64,000 bases of DNA from Neoconidiobolus thromboides FSU 785 (Eukaryota; Entomophthoromycota; Entomophthoromycetes; Entomophthorales; Neoconidiobolaceae): contig MU626348.1 in assembly GCA_025603075.1 (NCBI GenBank), forward strand, positions 19,457 to 83,456. The letters are read 5' to 3'. The stretch's first letter is position 1, and every line of letters begins with the position of its first letter. Under the pieces are notes generated by a model. It had not been told where the DNA came from. It did no database searches and saw nothing but the letters and a program-made list of their open reading frames with translations. This document shows, piece by piece, positions 10,315-20,961 of the stretch. Both the position numbers and the translations under genes were made by a program.

Positions 10315-11050
10315 GTGAAAACAAACTTTAATAAAAATTATTATTATAGATAAAACTAATAAGATTTATAATTTTATTTTGCAAAAATCAAATTTCGCTA
10401 TAAAAAATCAACTATAAAAAGTATTTCTATAATAAAATTATTTATTACAGTGATAAAAACTCCTTATTAATAATTATAATATTTTAATTGTCCAATAATA
10501 TCATCTTTATATCTCTGATCTCTTTTTGTTGACTTTTTCCTTACTTATTTAATATTAATAAATTGCTAGGAGCTTTACTTTATAGAAATAAGAAAACAGT
10601 TACAATTTCTTTCCTGTAACGTTAAACTAAATTAAATTAATTTTTATTTTTATATAACCTTATTGATGTTCAAATGCTTATTATTATAGATAATTTATTA
10701 CTATTACTTTGCTTATATAATCAAAGACTGAGGAATTTACTTATATTCTCTTAATCTCGACATCGAATGATTAATAATTTAGAATAATAGACTCTGTCGA
10801 ATCACTAAACGCCTTAACATTAAGATCACAAGGTATAGGTATAGACCTTTTCTAAATGACCTAACTATATTAATTGTTTTATATCAAATAATAAAAGCTT
10901 ATCTGCAAATGTCATAAAGTTTGAAATAAGTAATGTACAAAGCTGTCTTCTTCATTTTATATAATTTTTATAAATACTAAGTTTAATATTTTATAATCAT
11001 GTTTCAACAACTTAACAATAAATACTAGAATGTAATACGATATTCAAAAT
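10315..11050. other. AT-rich spacer
   Basis: No gene or repeat copy recognised. Confidence 0.5.
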
Positions 11051-11126
11051 AAGTTATAAAAAAATTAAAATTGATGATAAGTTTATTGAAATACTATAAT
11101 GGAAAAAAGATGCTTCTTCAAAAGGT

Positions 11127-11588
11127 TTAATAGTCTTCATTATAATAGTTTCTACTTCTACTATAGTCCTCCTTACCATAGCCACTATCATAATGATCAT
11201 CATTGTATTCCTTTTTACTATATTTATTATGATATTTATCGTTATATTCTTCATCTCTATTATATTTATCATATTTTTCCTTTTCCTCATAATTATTTTT
11301 TTTATCTTCTTTTTTATCTTCTTTTGTTGACTTATTTGTTTCTGGTATAAAAGTAAGATTTGGAATAGTAGCTGTATTTTCTACTTTTTTTGCTGAGTTT
11401 GAAGGTTTACTAATAGGGTCAAAGGACTGTGGCTTACCATCTAATAAACTTGTAATATCAAGAGCATCAATAGGAATATTAGAATTATTATCTTCAGGCA
11501 ATACGTTGGTATTTAATGCCTTTTTTGGACCTAAGACAGCACAGGATACTAAGGAAACAACGCTTAATGCAATGAGACTGGTTTTCAT
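11127..11588 (-). CDS. Secreted protein with Tyr/Asp/Lys-rich tail
   Basis: 153 residues in a single exon. A signal peptide covers about 1-17 (MKTSLIALSVVSLVSCA), residues 18-85 are disordered and Ser/Pro/Asn-rich, and from about 90 a charged tail is built from Lys, Asp, Glu and Tyr and ends in YYNEDY. There is no Cys in the predicted mature part and no recognised domain. The layout matches the proteins at 12432 and 16602: signal peptide, low-complexity middle, tyrosine- and acid-rich C-terminus. These three form a local family by architecture rather than by strong sequence identity. A TTTTTATA (TATA on the minus strand) lies about 70 bp upstream. A wall or matrix role is a guess; Tyr-rich tails can cross-link. 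The opposite-strand open frames here are shadows. Confidence 0.75.
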   Translation of the reverse strand: MKTSLIALSVVSLVSCAVLGPKKALNTNVLPEDNNSNIPIDALDITSLLDGKPQSFDPISKPSNSAKKVENTATIPNLTFIPETNKSTKEDKKEDKKNNYEEKEKYDKYNRDEEYNDKYHNKYSKKEYNDDHYDSGYGKEDYSRSRNYYNEDY

Positions 11589-12431
11589 GGTTACTTGAAA
11601 TAAAATAAAACAAAACTTATTCTTTTTATGTAATATGCTTTATAATACTATATCTTTTTATACTCTATTAATAAGCTTCAGTTGAGTGCTACTATACTAT
11701 TAGTGGCGATCTATTTATACTTTATAGTTATCAAAGGCTTTTAGTTTATGTAATTAGATGAAAATTTATAATTGTTTATTAAGTGAATTTAAGCTCAAAA
11801 GTAACTGTTTTGTTTTTAACTATTTTATTAATACTTCCGGTTTAATTTAAACCAATCTGTTTTGTTGATTGTAAATGTTACTGTTAACTCCATTATTGAA
11901 ATTATTTGAGTTTCCGTTGGATTAAATATTTTTTCCATAGTTATTTAAATTTCAATGTGAACTGCTTAACTTATTTAATAATAAAGTTTAAGCACTAGAT
12001 ATTAAATTGGCGCATAACTACATACCACTACTAATTATAAAAATTATCATTATTTATCACGCATTTGAACTTAATCAGGGATATTTATTATTATCAAATT
12101 TAATTCTGTCCTATTTCATGTATAAGCCTTGTTTATAAAATAATATTCAAAAAGTATTATTCTAAATTGCTTCTGCTAGTATGGAATATTAATTTAAAAG
12201 GAGTGTTATTAAAATTACTTTTATTCAAGTAAATAAAATAGGTTTGAAGTATAACGGCTAATACTTATATAAAATTTTTCAATCAAATCTTTAAAACCAA
12301 ATTACAACTTAGTCTTTTTCTTTAAACTAATAAATAAGATAATGTTATATTAAATATTATGTTACTAGATTCATATTATTATAAAATGGCTATATTTATT
12401 TCTAAATGAACAAAAGATGCTACTTAAAACT

Positions 12432-13112
12432 CTAATACTCTTCATAAGATCCATAGTTATCGTATTTACGATGACCATAGGAGTCCCCACCACGTCTGTA
12501 ACCATCATAACCTTCTTTACCATGGTATTTACGACCACCATATTTGTCACCATGGTGCTTACGACCACCATAAGAATCATAATCATCATTATAATGCTTA
12601 CGACCACCATAAGAATCATAATCATCATTATAATGCTTACGACTACCATAAGAATCATAATCATCATTATAATGCTTACGACGACGACCATAATAACCCT
12701 CATCATCATCATCATCATAATGTTTACGACGACCATTGTATTTATCTTCACCATCATAACGTTTCTTAGATCTTTCATACTTATCTTTAGGCTCAGGTTC
12801 CGAAGTTTTTGGTGGTGTTGGAATAACAAGCATTTTACCTTGAGGAGCAGCAGCAAGAGGCTGTGCTTGTGGTTCACTAGCTGGTTCTGGGATTTTATCA
12901 GCTTTAGGTTGAGCTTCGGCTTCAGGAGCTGGGACAGCTTCAGCTTTAGGTTGAGCTTCAGCTACTTTTTCAACGATTGGCTCTGGGATCTTATCAGCTT
13001 CAGCTTCAGCGTCAGGTAATAAATTACCAAGTAATGGAAGTTGCTTTAATGGGCTACTAGCTTTGGCAGTGATTACAGTAGCGAATAAAATAGCAATAAG
13101 AGTGGATTTCAT
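12432..13112 (-). CDS. Secreted repeat protein, Ala/Glu/Pro-rich then Tyr/Gly/Asp/His-rich
   Basis: 226 residues in a single exon. A signal peptide covers about 1-18. Residues 33-85 are rich in Ala, Glu and Pro, with two copies of the ADKIPEP motif. From about 110 on, a Lys/Arg/Tyr/Asp/Gly-rich tail contains three nearly identical 13-residue units of the RKHYNDDYDSYGG type. The tail ends in YGSYEEY. The mature part has no Cys. Nucleotide repeats are near-identical (39 bp each), which suggests recent expansion. Start choice: the ATG with a good signal peptide and a TATA box 83 bp upstream. Function is not recognised. The composition resembles secreted structural or metal-binding repeat proteins, but no family is assigned. 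Confidence 0.8.
   Translation of the reverse strand: MKSTLIAILFATVITAKASSPLKQLPLLGNLLPDAEAEADKIPEPIVEKVAEAQPKAEAVPAPEAEAQPKADKIPEPASEPQAQPLAAAPQGKMLVIPTPPKTSEPEPKDKYERSKKRYDGEDKYNGRRKHYDDDDDEGYYGRRRKHYNDDYDSYGSRKHYNDDYDSYGGRKHYNDDYDSYGGRKHHGDKYGGRKYHGKEGYDGYRRGGDSYGHRKYDNYGSYEEY
12558..12674. repeat. Three tandem 39-bp coding repeats
   Basis: The units 12558-12596, 12597-12635 and 12636-12674 are identical except for one base (a Gly codon changed to Ser). They encode the 13-residue Tyr/Asp units of the secreted protein. Such in-frame arrays usually vary in copy number between strains. Confidence 0.9.
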
Positions 13113-13194
13113 CTTGTGTTTAGATTAATGTAGTTATGTTATTATATGATATTAAATGGATTTTTAATGGTTGTTGTCAAGTACTTTTTGAATG

Positions 13195-13202
13195 TTTTTA
13201 TA
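13195..13202 (-). promoter_or_regulatory. TATA box of the 226-residue secreted protein
   Basis: TTTTTATA on the plus strand (TATAAAAA on the coding strand), 83 bp before the start codon. Confidence 0.45.
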
Positions 13203-13204
13203 CT

Positions 13205-14160
13205 CTTTTTTTATAGCGTTTCGTTAATTATATATATAAATTTCACTGTTACCGCTGATCTTAAATTTTCGATGTAATTTATGCTATCATCTTTAAACTA
13301 ACTGATGATTAATAACTAACTCCGAAATAGTAATCTAAACAGAATTTATTTAAAATTACTTTATTATTTAAACATTAAAATTTTATTTAATGTTAAAAAT
13401 TAATATAACTTAAATTTAATATCATTTGTTTCATTGATCTAATATCTCCTAACGTATTCAACGGTATATGTTAATCAAATTGCTTTAGGAAATAGCCAAA
13501 TCCTTATTTTAATTTGACTATAATAAATATATAAAACAGATAATTAAAGTAAATACTGTTACTATTGTCAACTGCTTTGTAGTTTATCAAATTACATAAA
13601 AAATAGGTTACTTTATTCAAAAATAACACACTGCTTTAACAGCAGTTTATTAAATTTTTGAGTAGAACTAAATAGAGTACTAGTTAGGTATAATCTTAAG
13701 TTTAGCTAAAATTTGGAAGAAATTGTGACAACTCTAGTCAAACAAGTTTTCAAAACCGATTACTTTATTAGTGATAATGATCAATACTAATTCCTTGATT
13801 TTAATCCTAGTTCGAATGTTAGAGTGATGTATTTACACTATATTTCATCTATTAAAAGGATTTACAGTTATAAAATCAATATATATATTTATAACCAGAA
13901 TCTTAATATTAGATTTATAGTGAAATAAAAAGTATAGTTGATAGTGTCATTCATTTTTACTCTACTACTTCAGTTGCTTACAGAATATAGAATCTTATTA
14001 TATCTTTTTGCTATTAATTTAGATAAAAACTATTTATTTTAAAGCTAAAAACTAAAGTATTCTTTATAATTGAATTACAATAATATAACTAAGAAAATAA
14101 TGTTTTCATACTAAGAGGCTAAATTGAGAATTTGGAATATTTATAATTTATCAGCATAAC
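13205..14160. other. AT-rich spacer
   Basis: No gene, RNA or repeat copy seen. Confidence 0.5.
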
Positions 14161-14166
14161 ATTTAT

Positions 14167-14811
14167 TTAAACAATCAATTTTTTCCTGTCAACGGTACTA
14201 TAATATGCAACTAAATTAGTGAATAAAGAGGGATAGATGACCCAGGCAAGAGCAAGATTATGTAGAGAGAACCCTAATTCTAAACCAAAAAAGATATTGA
14301 TTGTAAAGAGGCCAAGGATAGCATAGCCTGCTGTACGATGAATTCTAAAAATTTTAGTCAATGGTACCGAAAAATTAGATATTAATTTATAATGGTAAAG
14401 AGTAGCAACTAAACCAGCGGATAAAAATAGTATTAATATAGTTAAACCTAAGATGGCATGTGGGGATTGAAAGTGTGCTTCTCCCCAACTTGATTTTTGA
14501 GTATAAATAACAATAAATGAAGTGATGAAACTTAATCCAGCTAACGTTTGAAATACTTGATGTAAACGCTTGGATTTTAAACTGGATTCAACTTTAAGCA
14601 CTAATATAGCTTGACTTGTAAAATAAAAACATAATATCATTAATGCAGGGTGTAAGTTAAAGGTATTATATCCATCTTTCCAAATTAAGTATTGAATAGA
14701 AGCTAATAAGATAGCTAAATTAATTTGAATGAAATAATAGGCTTTGCTTAACTTTAAACTATTTTGAGTAGCTTGTGTATTTAATAAGTTGCTTTCTTCG
14801 TTAACACTCAT
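14167..14811 (-). CDS. Cytochrome b561-like membrane protein
   Basis: 214 residues in a single exon with about five hydrophobic helices. Four histidines sit in the positions expected for the two haems of the eukaryotic b561 fold: His54 in NLHPALM, His84 in RLHQVFQ, His118 in SPHAILG and His158 in RIHRTAGY. Known members move electrons across a membrane, from ascorbate or similar donors to ferric iron or a DOMON partner. No DOMON domain is present here. It belongs with the paralogue at 18446, which has lost two of the four ligands. Neighbouring genes are the Tyr-rich secreted proteins. The family call rests on the His pattern and topology. The substrate is unknown. Confidence 0.8.
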   Translation of the reverse strand: MSVNEESNLLNTQATQNSLKLSKAYYFIQINLAILLASIQYLIWKDGYNTFNLHPALMILCFYFTSQAILVLKVESSLKSKRLHQVFQTLAGLSFITSFIVIYTQKSSWGEAHFQSPHAILGLTILILFLSAGLVATLYHYKLISNFSVPLTKIFRIHRTAGYAILGLFTINIFFGLELGFSLHNLALAWVIYPSLFTNLVAYYSTVDRKKLIV

Positions 14812-14814
14812 ATT

Positions 14815-16530
14815 CTTTTATTTAATAAAAATTAAATAAAATTAATCAAATGTTCTTTTAGCTTGTTTTATATACTTTGATTTTTTCGATTTTTATCACT
14901 AATGGGATTGATTATGGTATCATCTCTGATCGTAATGAATCAATCTAATCTACATCAATTATTTTTCGATTTTATTAAATAACTTAATATCTATTGGCCA
15001 ATATAGATCATATGATTCAGTTCCGATTCATAGCAATTACTTTGAAACTAAGTTATAAAGCTTAAGCTATAGGATTCTTTGTATACACGTATTTATACAT
15101 ATTTTTACTACTTATACTGTAATACTCACCATAAGTTTAGCTTCTATATTTAATCATGTTAATGAAACAGCTATTAAAATACTATCATGTAGTAAGAGAA
15201 TATAATGTTTAACTTTATTATTAGACCAATATCACTAAGTCTCAATTTTGATTTATAATTTTGAAATTATTTCATTCAATTAATCATCCAATATTATAAA
15301 GCATAGTTTTAGACCTTAGTACTTCGAACAAAAAATGAAAATCATAAGACAATAAAAGATGTCTACTTATAGTAACTCCTGGTTTTATTTCATTTTATAA
15401 CAGCTTTAAACTAAATACTATTAAAAGCGTATTTAGATAAAACTTGAAAAATAAAAAGCAATAAATTCAAAATTTCAAGTCCTCGTGTAGTTAGCTATTA
15501 ATTTTTATAAGTTGAAAGTGAGCTTTCAGCAGCTTAAAGAAAACTTTTCAATTTTAATTATTAACACAACTTTAATTTAGAATTATAACTTCTATTTATT
15601 TTATAAACTTTGAAAATCCCAATTTTAATCTATTGGTTAAAATAATATAAGGAATTATATAAAAAGACTAATGACTAATGTAATTAAGCAAGCCTATTCT
15701 AAAAACAGAGTAATACAATAATAAAGATTTAATGTGATATAATAGAGAGTAAATAAAAATTATACTATAGATTTAAAAATAAGTGATATAAAGAAAAGCA
15801 CGGATTATAAAGCATCAAAAAGGTATCTATGATGGTCATATTAATCCATAGCATTAGGAAGGACCAAAATGGATAATACGGAGTGGTAAAGTATAATAAC
15901 AATAAATGGGATGTAGATCATAATATGTATGGAATTAAAGAAATATAAGGTAAAGTGATAAAATAAGTATTATTTATATATAAATAAAGGCTATTTTAAC
16001 TAAAAAGTATAGTATTTTACATTGTTTTTATACTTCTTTTTACTTAGTTATCTTTAGCATTTTGTTTAGCCTAATTTACTATAAATTTTTTATTAATAAA
16101 ATATTATTACTCATACATGCTTATATTCAATTCTATTATATAGCTTCTAAGTGATTTAATAATTGTATTAATCTAACACTATATCATTTTATATAAATTC
16201 ATTGACTGGCTAAGGATACCATTGTTTATATTTATTTTTGAATATAAACTTTTTGTTAAAGAATTAATTTTATATAAAGAAAACTATTGAAAAAAACAAA
16301 TTATTTTAGGTTCTAATCTTAAAAAGTCTAATTTTAGCATCATGATGATCTAAAGTCTAATTAAAATTTTTATTATGAGGTGTGTAATTAGGAAAAAAAC
16401 GTAAACTGTAAAATTAGTAGAAAAAGTAAAGGCAACATAAATTGATAAAACAAATCATAAATAAAATAAACCAACTGTAAAATGAAGATCTGTAAATAAA
16501 CAGTTTATTACCTAAACCATAAACACAAAC
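14815..16530. other. Long AT-rich spacer
   Basis: 1.7 kb with no supported gene. Around 15790-15960 there is a slightly richer stretch with many Gly/Tyr/Asn-type codons but constant stops. It could be the remains of another Tyr-rich tail, which I cannot establish. Confidence 0.45.
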
Positions 16531-16534
16531 TATT

Positions 16535-16543
16535 ATATAAAAA
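16535..16543 (+). promoter_or_regulatory. TATA box of the 404-residue secreted protein
   Basis: TATATAAAA about 60 bp before the ATG at 16602. Confidence 0.5.
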
Positions 16544-16601
16544 CATAAACATATATAAGGGAAGAACTCTACTTAAAAAATATTATTAAACCATCACTTC
16601 G

Positions 16602-17816
16602 ATGAAATACCTTTTAGTTCTAGCATTATTAGTATTATATGAATCTGTCCCATTAACGGGTACCAGTAGCTCAAACAGCCAGGGTGGTGGTGAGCAGCTC
16701 TTACTTGGACAGAATAAGTTTCCAGTAGTAAATTTTGGAGGAAGTTTATTGAGGGGTGGTAAAGGTGATAAAGGCGGTAATTTAGGGCTCAATAAACTCA
16801 ATGGTGCTAGTCCAAATGGAAATTTAGGAATAAATAAAATTGATGGTAATGGAGATGATCTACTTGATATTGATGTTTCTATTCCAAAAACTGTTAATCG
16901 TAAGATAAGATACAAAAAAGGCAGTTCTAGACCAAGAATTATCGAAGATATTGAAGTGGATGCTGCTAAGGATAGAAAGGGACCTACTGAGGAATTGGAT
17001 GATTTTATACTTCCAGACGAGCTCGAACTACCTTTGTCTGATTTAATGCCTGAGGATAAGGAGAAGAAACCAGAGGAAGAAGACTCAAATATGGATATTA
17101 TCAAAGAGCCACTACGTCCAATTAGGGACAACGAAAATATAAAACCTGTTAAAGATTTGGTTGAAAACCCTTCTCCAATGCCAGAAGCTGTTGACATTAA
17201 ACAAAAATTCCCAAATCCTATACTCGTGTCTGAAGATAGGAGTCCAGATCCTAAACCAAAAGAGGATAAGCCAAAAGAAGATAAACCAAAAGAGGAGGAC
17301 AAGTCAAAGGAGGAAGATTCAACCATAGATCTTATTAAAGAACCATCAGCTCCAATTAAGGACAGCGAAACTTTAAAGCCGGTTAAAGATTTAATTGAAG
17401 ATCCTTCTCCAATCCCAGAAATTATCAACATCAAACAAAGGTTCCCAGATCCTGTACTTATGTCTGAAGATATGAATTCAGAAAACAAACCAAAGTCCGA
17501 AACCCCTCCACCTGCTCCTCAAAACATTGATACTCCACAAAATACTGATACCCCACCTATTCCTCAGGATAAAAAATCAAGCTCCACTTTGGAAAATAGT
17601 AATCCAAGTTCTCAAGATTCTTCTTTGATTCCTCCACTACCTATCCTTGAAAAAACTAGAGATACTTCATTGATACCACCATTTAGTAAAACTTTAGAGC
17701 CTGAGACTAAACCAAAGGAAGACAAACCAAAAGATCGTAAACTAGACAAGCCTAAGGGCAAGAGTTATAGAGATGAAGATAATTATTATTATGAAGAAGA
17801 TGATTATTATAACTAA
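16602..17816 (+). CDS. Secreted Pro/Asp/Lys-rich protein with internal duplication
   Basis: 404 residues in a single exon. A signal peptide covers about 1-16, a Gly/Asn/Leu-rich segment runs to about 90, and then comes long disordered Pro, Glu, Asp and Lys-rich sequence. Two modules of about 57 residues (163-220 and 240-297) are clearly duplicates: each has IKEP, P(V)KDL, a PSP(M/I)PE box, a (I)KQ(K/R)FP(N/D)P box and an SED box. They are separated by a run of KPKEEDK repeats. The C-terminus is Tyr/Asp/Glu-rich and ends in EDDYYN, like the tails of the proteins at 11127 and 12432. There is no Cys in the mature part. It is probably an extracellular or wall-associated disordered protein, but no known family is recognised. 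The long minus-strand open frame over it is a shadow caused by codon bias. Confidence 0.8.
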   Translation: MKYLLVLALLVLYESVPLTGTSSSNSQGGGEQLLLGQNKFPVVNFGGSLLRGGKGDKGGNLGLNKLNGASPNGNLGINKIDGNGDDLLDIDVSIPKTVNRKIRYKKGSSRPRIIEDIEVDAAKDRKGPTEELDDFILPDELELPLSDLMPEDKEKKPEEEDSNMDIIKEPLRPIRDNENIKPVKDLVENPSPMPEAVDIKQKFPNPILVSEDRSPDPKPKEDKPKEDKPKEEDKSKEEDSTIDLIKEPSAPIKDSETLKPVKDLIEDPSPIPEIINIKQRFPDPVLMSEDMNSENKPKSETPPPAPQNIDTPQNTDTPPIPQDKKSSSTLENSNPSSQDSSLIPPLPILEKTRDTSLIPPFSKTLEPETKPKEDKPKDRKLDKPKGKSYRDEDNYYYEEDDYYN

Positions 17817-17819
17817 AAG

Positions 17820-18335
17820 ATGATCATTAGAGTTTTAATTAATAAAATGCATTTATTTTTCATAGTTTTTTTTATTCATTTGGTCGCTTTTCTTGTTAAT
17901 AAGAGTATTACTAATATTTTCATTATTTAATACTATATCCTAATAATTATTTATTATTAAATACTGACATTACCTTGAATACGCTACATCTTTAGAAAAA
18001 TAATGTTACAATTAAGCTTCAAACTTTAATAGCCAAATATCCTTATCAAATATAAGGATAAATTAATAACCTTTAACTTGACAAAAATTAAGTTTTCTCC
18101 ACATAGGCTTGTTAATTAAACTTTTATTTAAATTGCAACCAATAATAAAACAAAAAAATTGTTTTAGCCAATGATTTTCTAGGCTTAGCTTCCATCCCTG
18201 CTTTTTTAATGAGCTAGTTGATTAGATCAAAATTCTATATTTGATGAGATTCATCTTGATTGATGATAATCAAAATACCAAAAAGTAAAATACACGTCAT
18301 AAAATATTCCTATTGACAATAACACAACTAGGAAT
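17820..18335. other. AT-rich spacer
   Basis: 3' and 5' flanks of the adjacent genes. No further feature seen. Confidence 0.5.
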
Positions 18336-18339
18336 TAGG

Positions 18340-18348
18340 TATAAATAG
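18340..18348 (+). promoter_or_regulatory. TATA box of the 181-residue b561-like gene
   Basis: TATAAATAG about 98 bp before the start codon. Confidence 0.45.
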
Positions 18349-18445
18349 AAAAGTAAAATAAGTTAAAATTTCGAGTTGAACATCTTTTAACTTTTAATTA
18401 TAAATTCATCTCATTTATAACAATACCATTATTCAAAAATAAAAA

Positions 18446-18991
18446 ATGATACAAGTAACATCTGGTTTATTTTTAGTAGCAAGTCAATATCTCTTATTCA
18501 CTAAAGGGTTTGTTAACTACTATTACTTAAGCCTCCAACTTTTAACTTACTTCTTAATCACTCAAGGTATCCTCGCATTGAAATTTACCCCAAACAAAAA
18601 GAAATCCACCCCAACCCATCAACTATTTCAAGTACTATCTATTGTAAGCTATATTATTAGTAATTATCTCAATGATAAGCCCCTTAACTCCAGCTACCCT
18701 GACTACAGTAAAACTATTTTATATAGTATGATTGGAGCTGCTGTCGCAGCTAACTTAAACATGTATGTCTTATCTACTTTCATGAAAGATACGAAACTTG
18801 CTTGGAAAGGACATGGATTCTTTGGTTATTTAGTTTATGTGGCAGTTTCAATTAATACCATCTTAGGCCTTGAAGCTAATTTTGGTTTGACCCAATCATT
18901 TTTAGGTTGGTTTGTTGGTGCCACCTGGGCTGTTTCGTTAGCACTTACTGTCAACCCATTTAGTGGGGCAGTAAAAAGTAAGAGTAAATAA
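18446..18991 (+). CDS. Divergent cytochrome b561-like protein lacking two haem ligands
   Basis: 181 residues in a single exon, aligning along its length with the b561-like protein at 14167. It keeps the second and fourth histidines (His58 in PTHQLFQ and His123 in KGHGFFGY) and the GLE motif near the end. The first ligand position is Ser29 and the third is Lys89. It starts about 25 residues later than its paralogue; a stop codon directly upstream rules out an in-frame extension unless an intron is present. With only one possible ligand pair it may bind one haem or none, or use the fold for another purpose. It lies downstream of and co-oriented with the 404-residue secreted protein. Confidence 0.75.
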   Translation: MIQVTSGLFLVASQYLLFTKGFVNYYYLSLQLLTYFLITQGILALKFTPNKKKSTPTHQLFQVLSIVSYIISNYLNDKPLNSSYPDYSKTILYSMIGAAVAANLNMYVLSTFMKDTKLAWKGHGFFGYLVYVAVSINTILGLEANFGLTQSFLGWFVGATWAVSLALTVNPFSGAVKSKSK

Positions 18992-18999
18992 AAAGAATT

Positions 19000-19313
19000 T
19001 GACTTTTGATTTTATGATGTTTTTTGCTAGTCTGTATGAATTTAAAACTCATAATATTATAAGACAAAAAATACTAATAATGATGCTATTAAATAACAAA
19101 ATTAAGCTTCATTAATATACTAATTATAAAATATTCTTTAAAGCAATTAGAATAGCTAATACCATTATTTAGATAAAAAATTAACAATCTCCGTAATGTC
19201 AAATAAAGATATAATATTTTTGAATTTACATTTTTATAACTTGTGATTCTATTGATATTTTATCATATTTTGATAATTATTTACTACAGTGCCTGTTGAT
19301 TTCAAAAACTATT
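19000..19313. other. AT-rich spacer
   Basis: Nothing recognised. Confidence 0.5.
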
Positions 19314-19418
19314 ATATGGGGATGTCTTTTTTGGCTTCATCACTTTTTCCATCTTTTGAGCACTACTTAAGCGGAAAATTTATTAGTAAAATTCTTGAAC
19401 ACAAATACATCCCCATAT
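19314..19418 (+). mobile_element. Fold-back element copy 12
   Basis: ATATGGGGATGT ... TACATCCCCATAT, with a well preserved TTGGCTTCATCAC arm and CTTAAGCGG core. Confidence 0.9.
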
Positions 19419-19756
19419 ATTATTAGAACTTGTATATCGAATTTTATAATAGTTAGTGCTATCTCTTGTATTTTGTATTGTTATGATAAATATAACAAGT
19501 GTTTTTTCCAGCTATCTACTATCAATCCTAAAATAATTAACACATCTAATTTATCGTTGAGTGTTCTCAATTAATATGGATAACATAGATCATAAACTGG
19601 TTTTAATATATGACTTAGCTAATAATTTTAAATCTTTTTTTCGGTTTTATTACATATTTTATAAACTGTAAGCAACTACAGTACTACTTGTAGGCATGTA
19701 TTTTCTGAAAACCTTTTACACTTCAATTCAAAATAAAAGCTACTTGTTTGCAAAAT

Positions 19757-19855
19757 TAGTACAATGTATTTTTTTTAGAAATTCTACTAGCAATTTTTTC
19801 ACCTCAAATAGTGCTTTAAAATGGAAAAAGTGATAAACTCAAAAATACATACTAT
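19757..19855 (-). mobile_element. Fold-back element copy 13 (degenerate)
   Basis: Keeps the GGAAAAAGTGAT arm and CTCAAATAGTGC core, but both ends have lost the G/C runs (CAATGTATTTT ... AAATACATACT). An old copy. Confidence 0.65.
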
Positions 19856-20181
19856 ACAAATAGTACTGCCTACTATAGTGGTAAAAGTCATCTTTATTTT
19901 GAATTAAATTTAAAAAAATTACTTTGTTACTCAATTTAGTAATTAAACATTCTAATTTGTCTTAAATAAAACTGAAAATAACGTTATATAATTTTAACTT
20001 ATGTAAAAAGCTAATTTAAACAAGTAGATATCGTTTATTTATTTTTATGAATTGGATAGTGACAGAAATAATATAGAAATTTAAGTGGAGAACAATTCTC
20101 TGTACTATCAACTCATTTTTTAATCAGGAACAAACTCTATTAATATAATTTAATAACATAAATATTTAAAATTCTAAATTG

Positions 20182-20286
20182 ATATGAGGATGTATTTCTG
20201 TGTTTTGAATTTTATTATTAATTTTTCCGCTCAAATAGCGCTTAAAAGATGGAAAAAGTGATGAAGCTAAAAAAATACCCCCATAT
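20182..20286 (-). mobile_element. Fold-back element copy 14
   Basis: ATAT|GAGGATG ... TACCCCC|ATAT, with the full CGCTCAAATAGCGCTT core. Confidence 0.9.
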
Positions 20287-20289
20287 GCT

Positions 20290-20740
20290 TACTTTGGTAC
20301 TAGCCTAGCACTTTGTTTAAATTCTAAGCTTAAAAAGTAAACAGTGGATAGAAAAATTAAATAAAAAGAAACTTCTACATAAAATATCAATACTAGTTAA
20401 GTACTTAAAAAGGATAACTACAGGATTATATTGATATGTCGTTGATAAGCATAATGAAGAAGATAGTTAGATATGAAGAATACGTTTTAATGAAATAGCT
20501 CATCCACTATTAATTACTAATACTAATAAAAATCAAATTTCCTAAAAATCCCGTCAATCTCAGTTACTTAAAATTTTGCTTCATTTTACATATCAGTTTT
20601 GATTAGCTAAAAGACTAAAAAGAGCAATCAAAAATATTTATACGTTATGAAATTAAAATCAACTATCAACAAAGGCAATCAAATAAATAGGCATAAAATC
20701 GAATCAAAGTCTCTCTTAAATATTATCTTTCCAATTATCA
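20290..20740. other. AT-rich spacer
   Basis: An open frame beginning at 20647 overlaps the next gene in another frame and is not convincing. Nothing else seen. Confidence 0.45.
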
Positions 20741-20743
20741 AAA

Positions 20744-20959
20744 ATGCAACTCCTTATCCCTATCTGTTTACTCTTATCTACTATCACGGCGGTACCTTAT
20801 GGTCTAGCTATCAACAGCCTTGCCGATTCTATTTTGCAAGGGAATAATGAGGCACAGAATGCTCGTGTGGTAAAAGCACAAGCTATTGATAACTCACCCG
20901 CCCCAAGGGTCTGTAATGGTGGTGATCGTGCCTTCGGATTCTGTACACCCGATAGCTAA
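20744..20959 (+). CDS. Small secreted protein
   Basis: 71 residues in a single exon. A signal peptide is predicted over about 1-16 (MQLLIPICLLLSTITA), followed by a mature part of about 55 residues with only two Cys (in VCNGGDR and FCTPDS) near the C-terminus, which could pair. Base composition is richer than the surroundings, which supports coding. No family recognised. An effector or pheromone-like role is conceivable but unsupported; no KR processing sites or repeats are present. Confidence 0.6.
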   Translation: MQLLIPICLLLSTITAVPYGLAINSLADSILQGNNEAQNARVVKAQAIDNSPAPRVCNGGDRAFGFCTPDS

Positions 20960-20961
20960 GA

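Noticed and set aside
12371-13019. Long plus- and other-frame open readings rich in Met, Ile, Thr or Val
   Set aside because: Shadows of the 39-bp repeat and the biased codons of the secreted protein on the minus strand.
16586-17488. 300-residue minus-strand frame rich in Ser, Gly and Leu
   Set aside because: Antisense shadow of the Pro/Asp/Lys-rich secreted protein. It has no signal peptide and its composition mirrors the sense codons.
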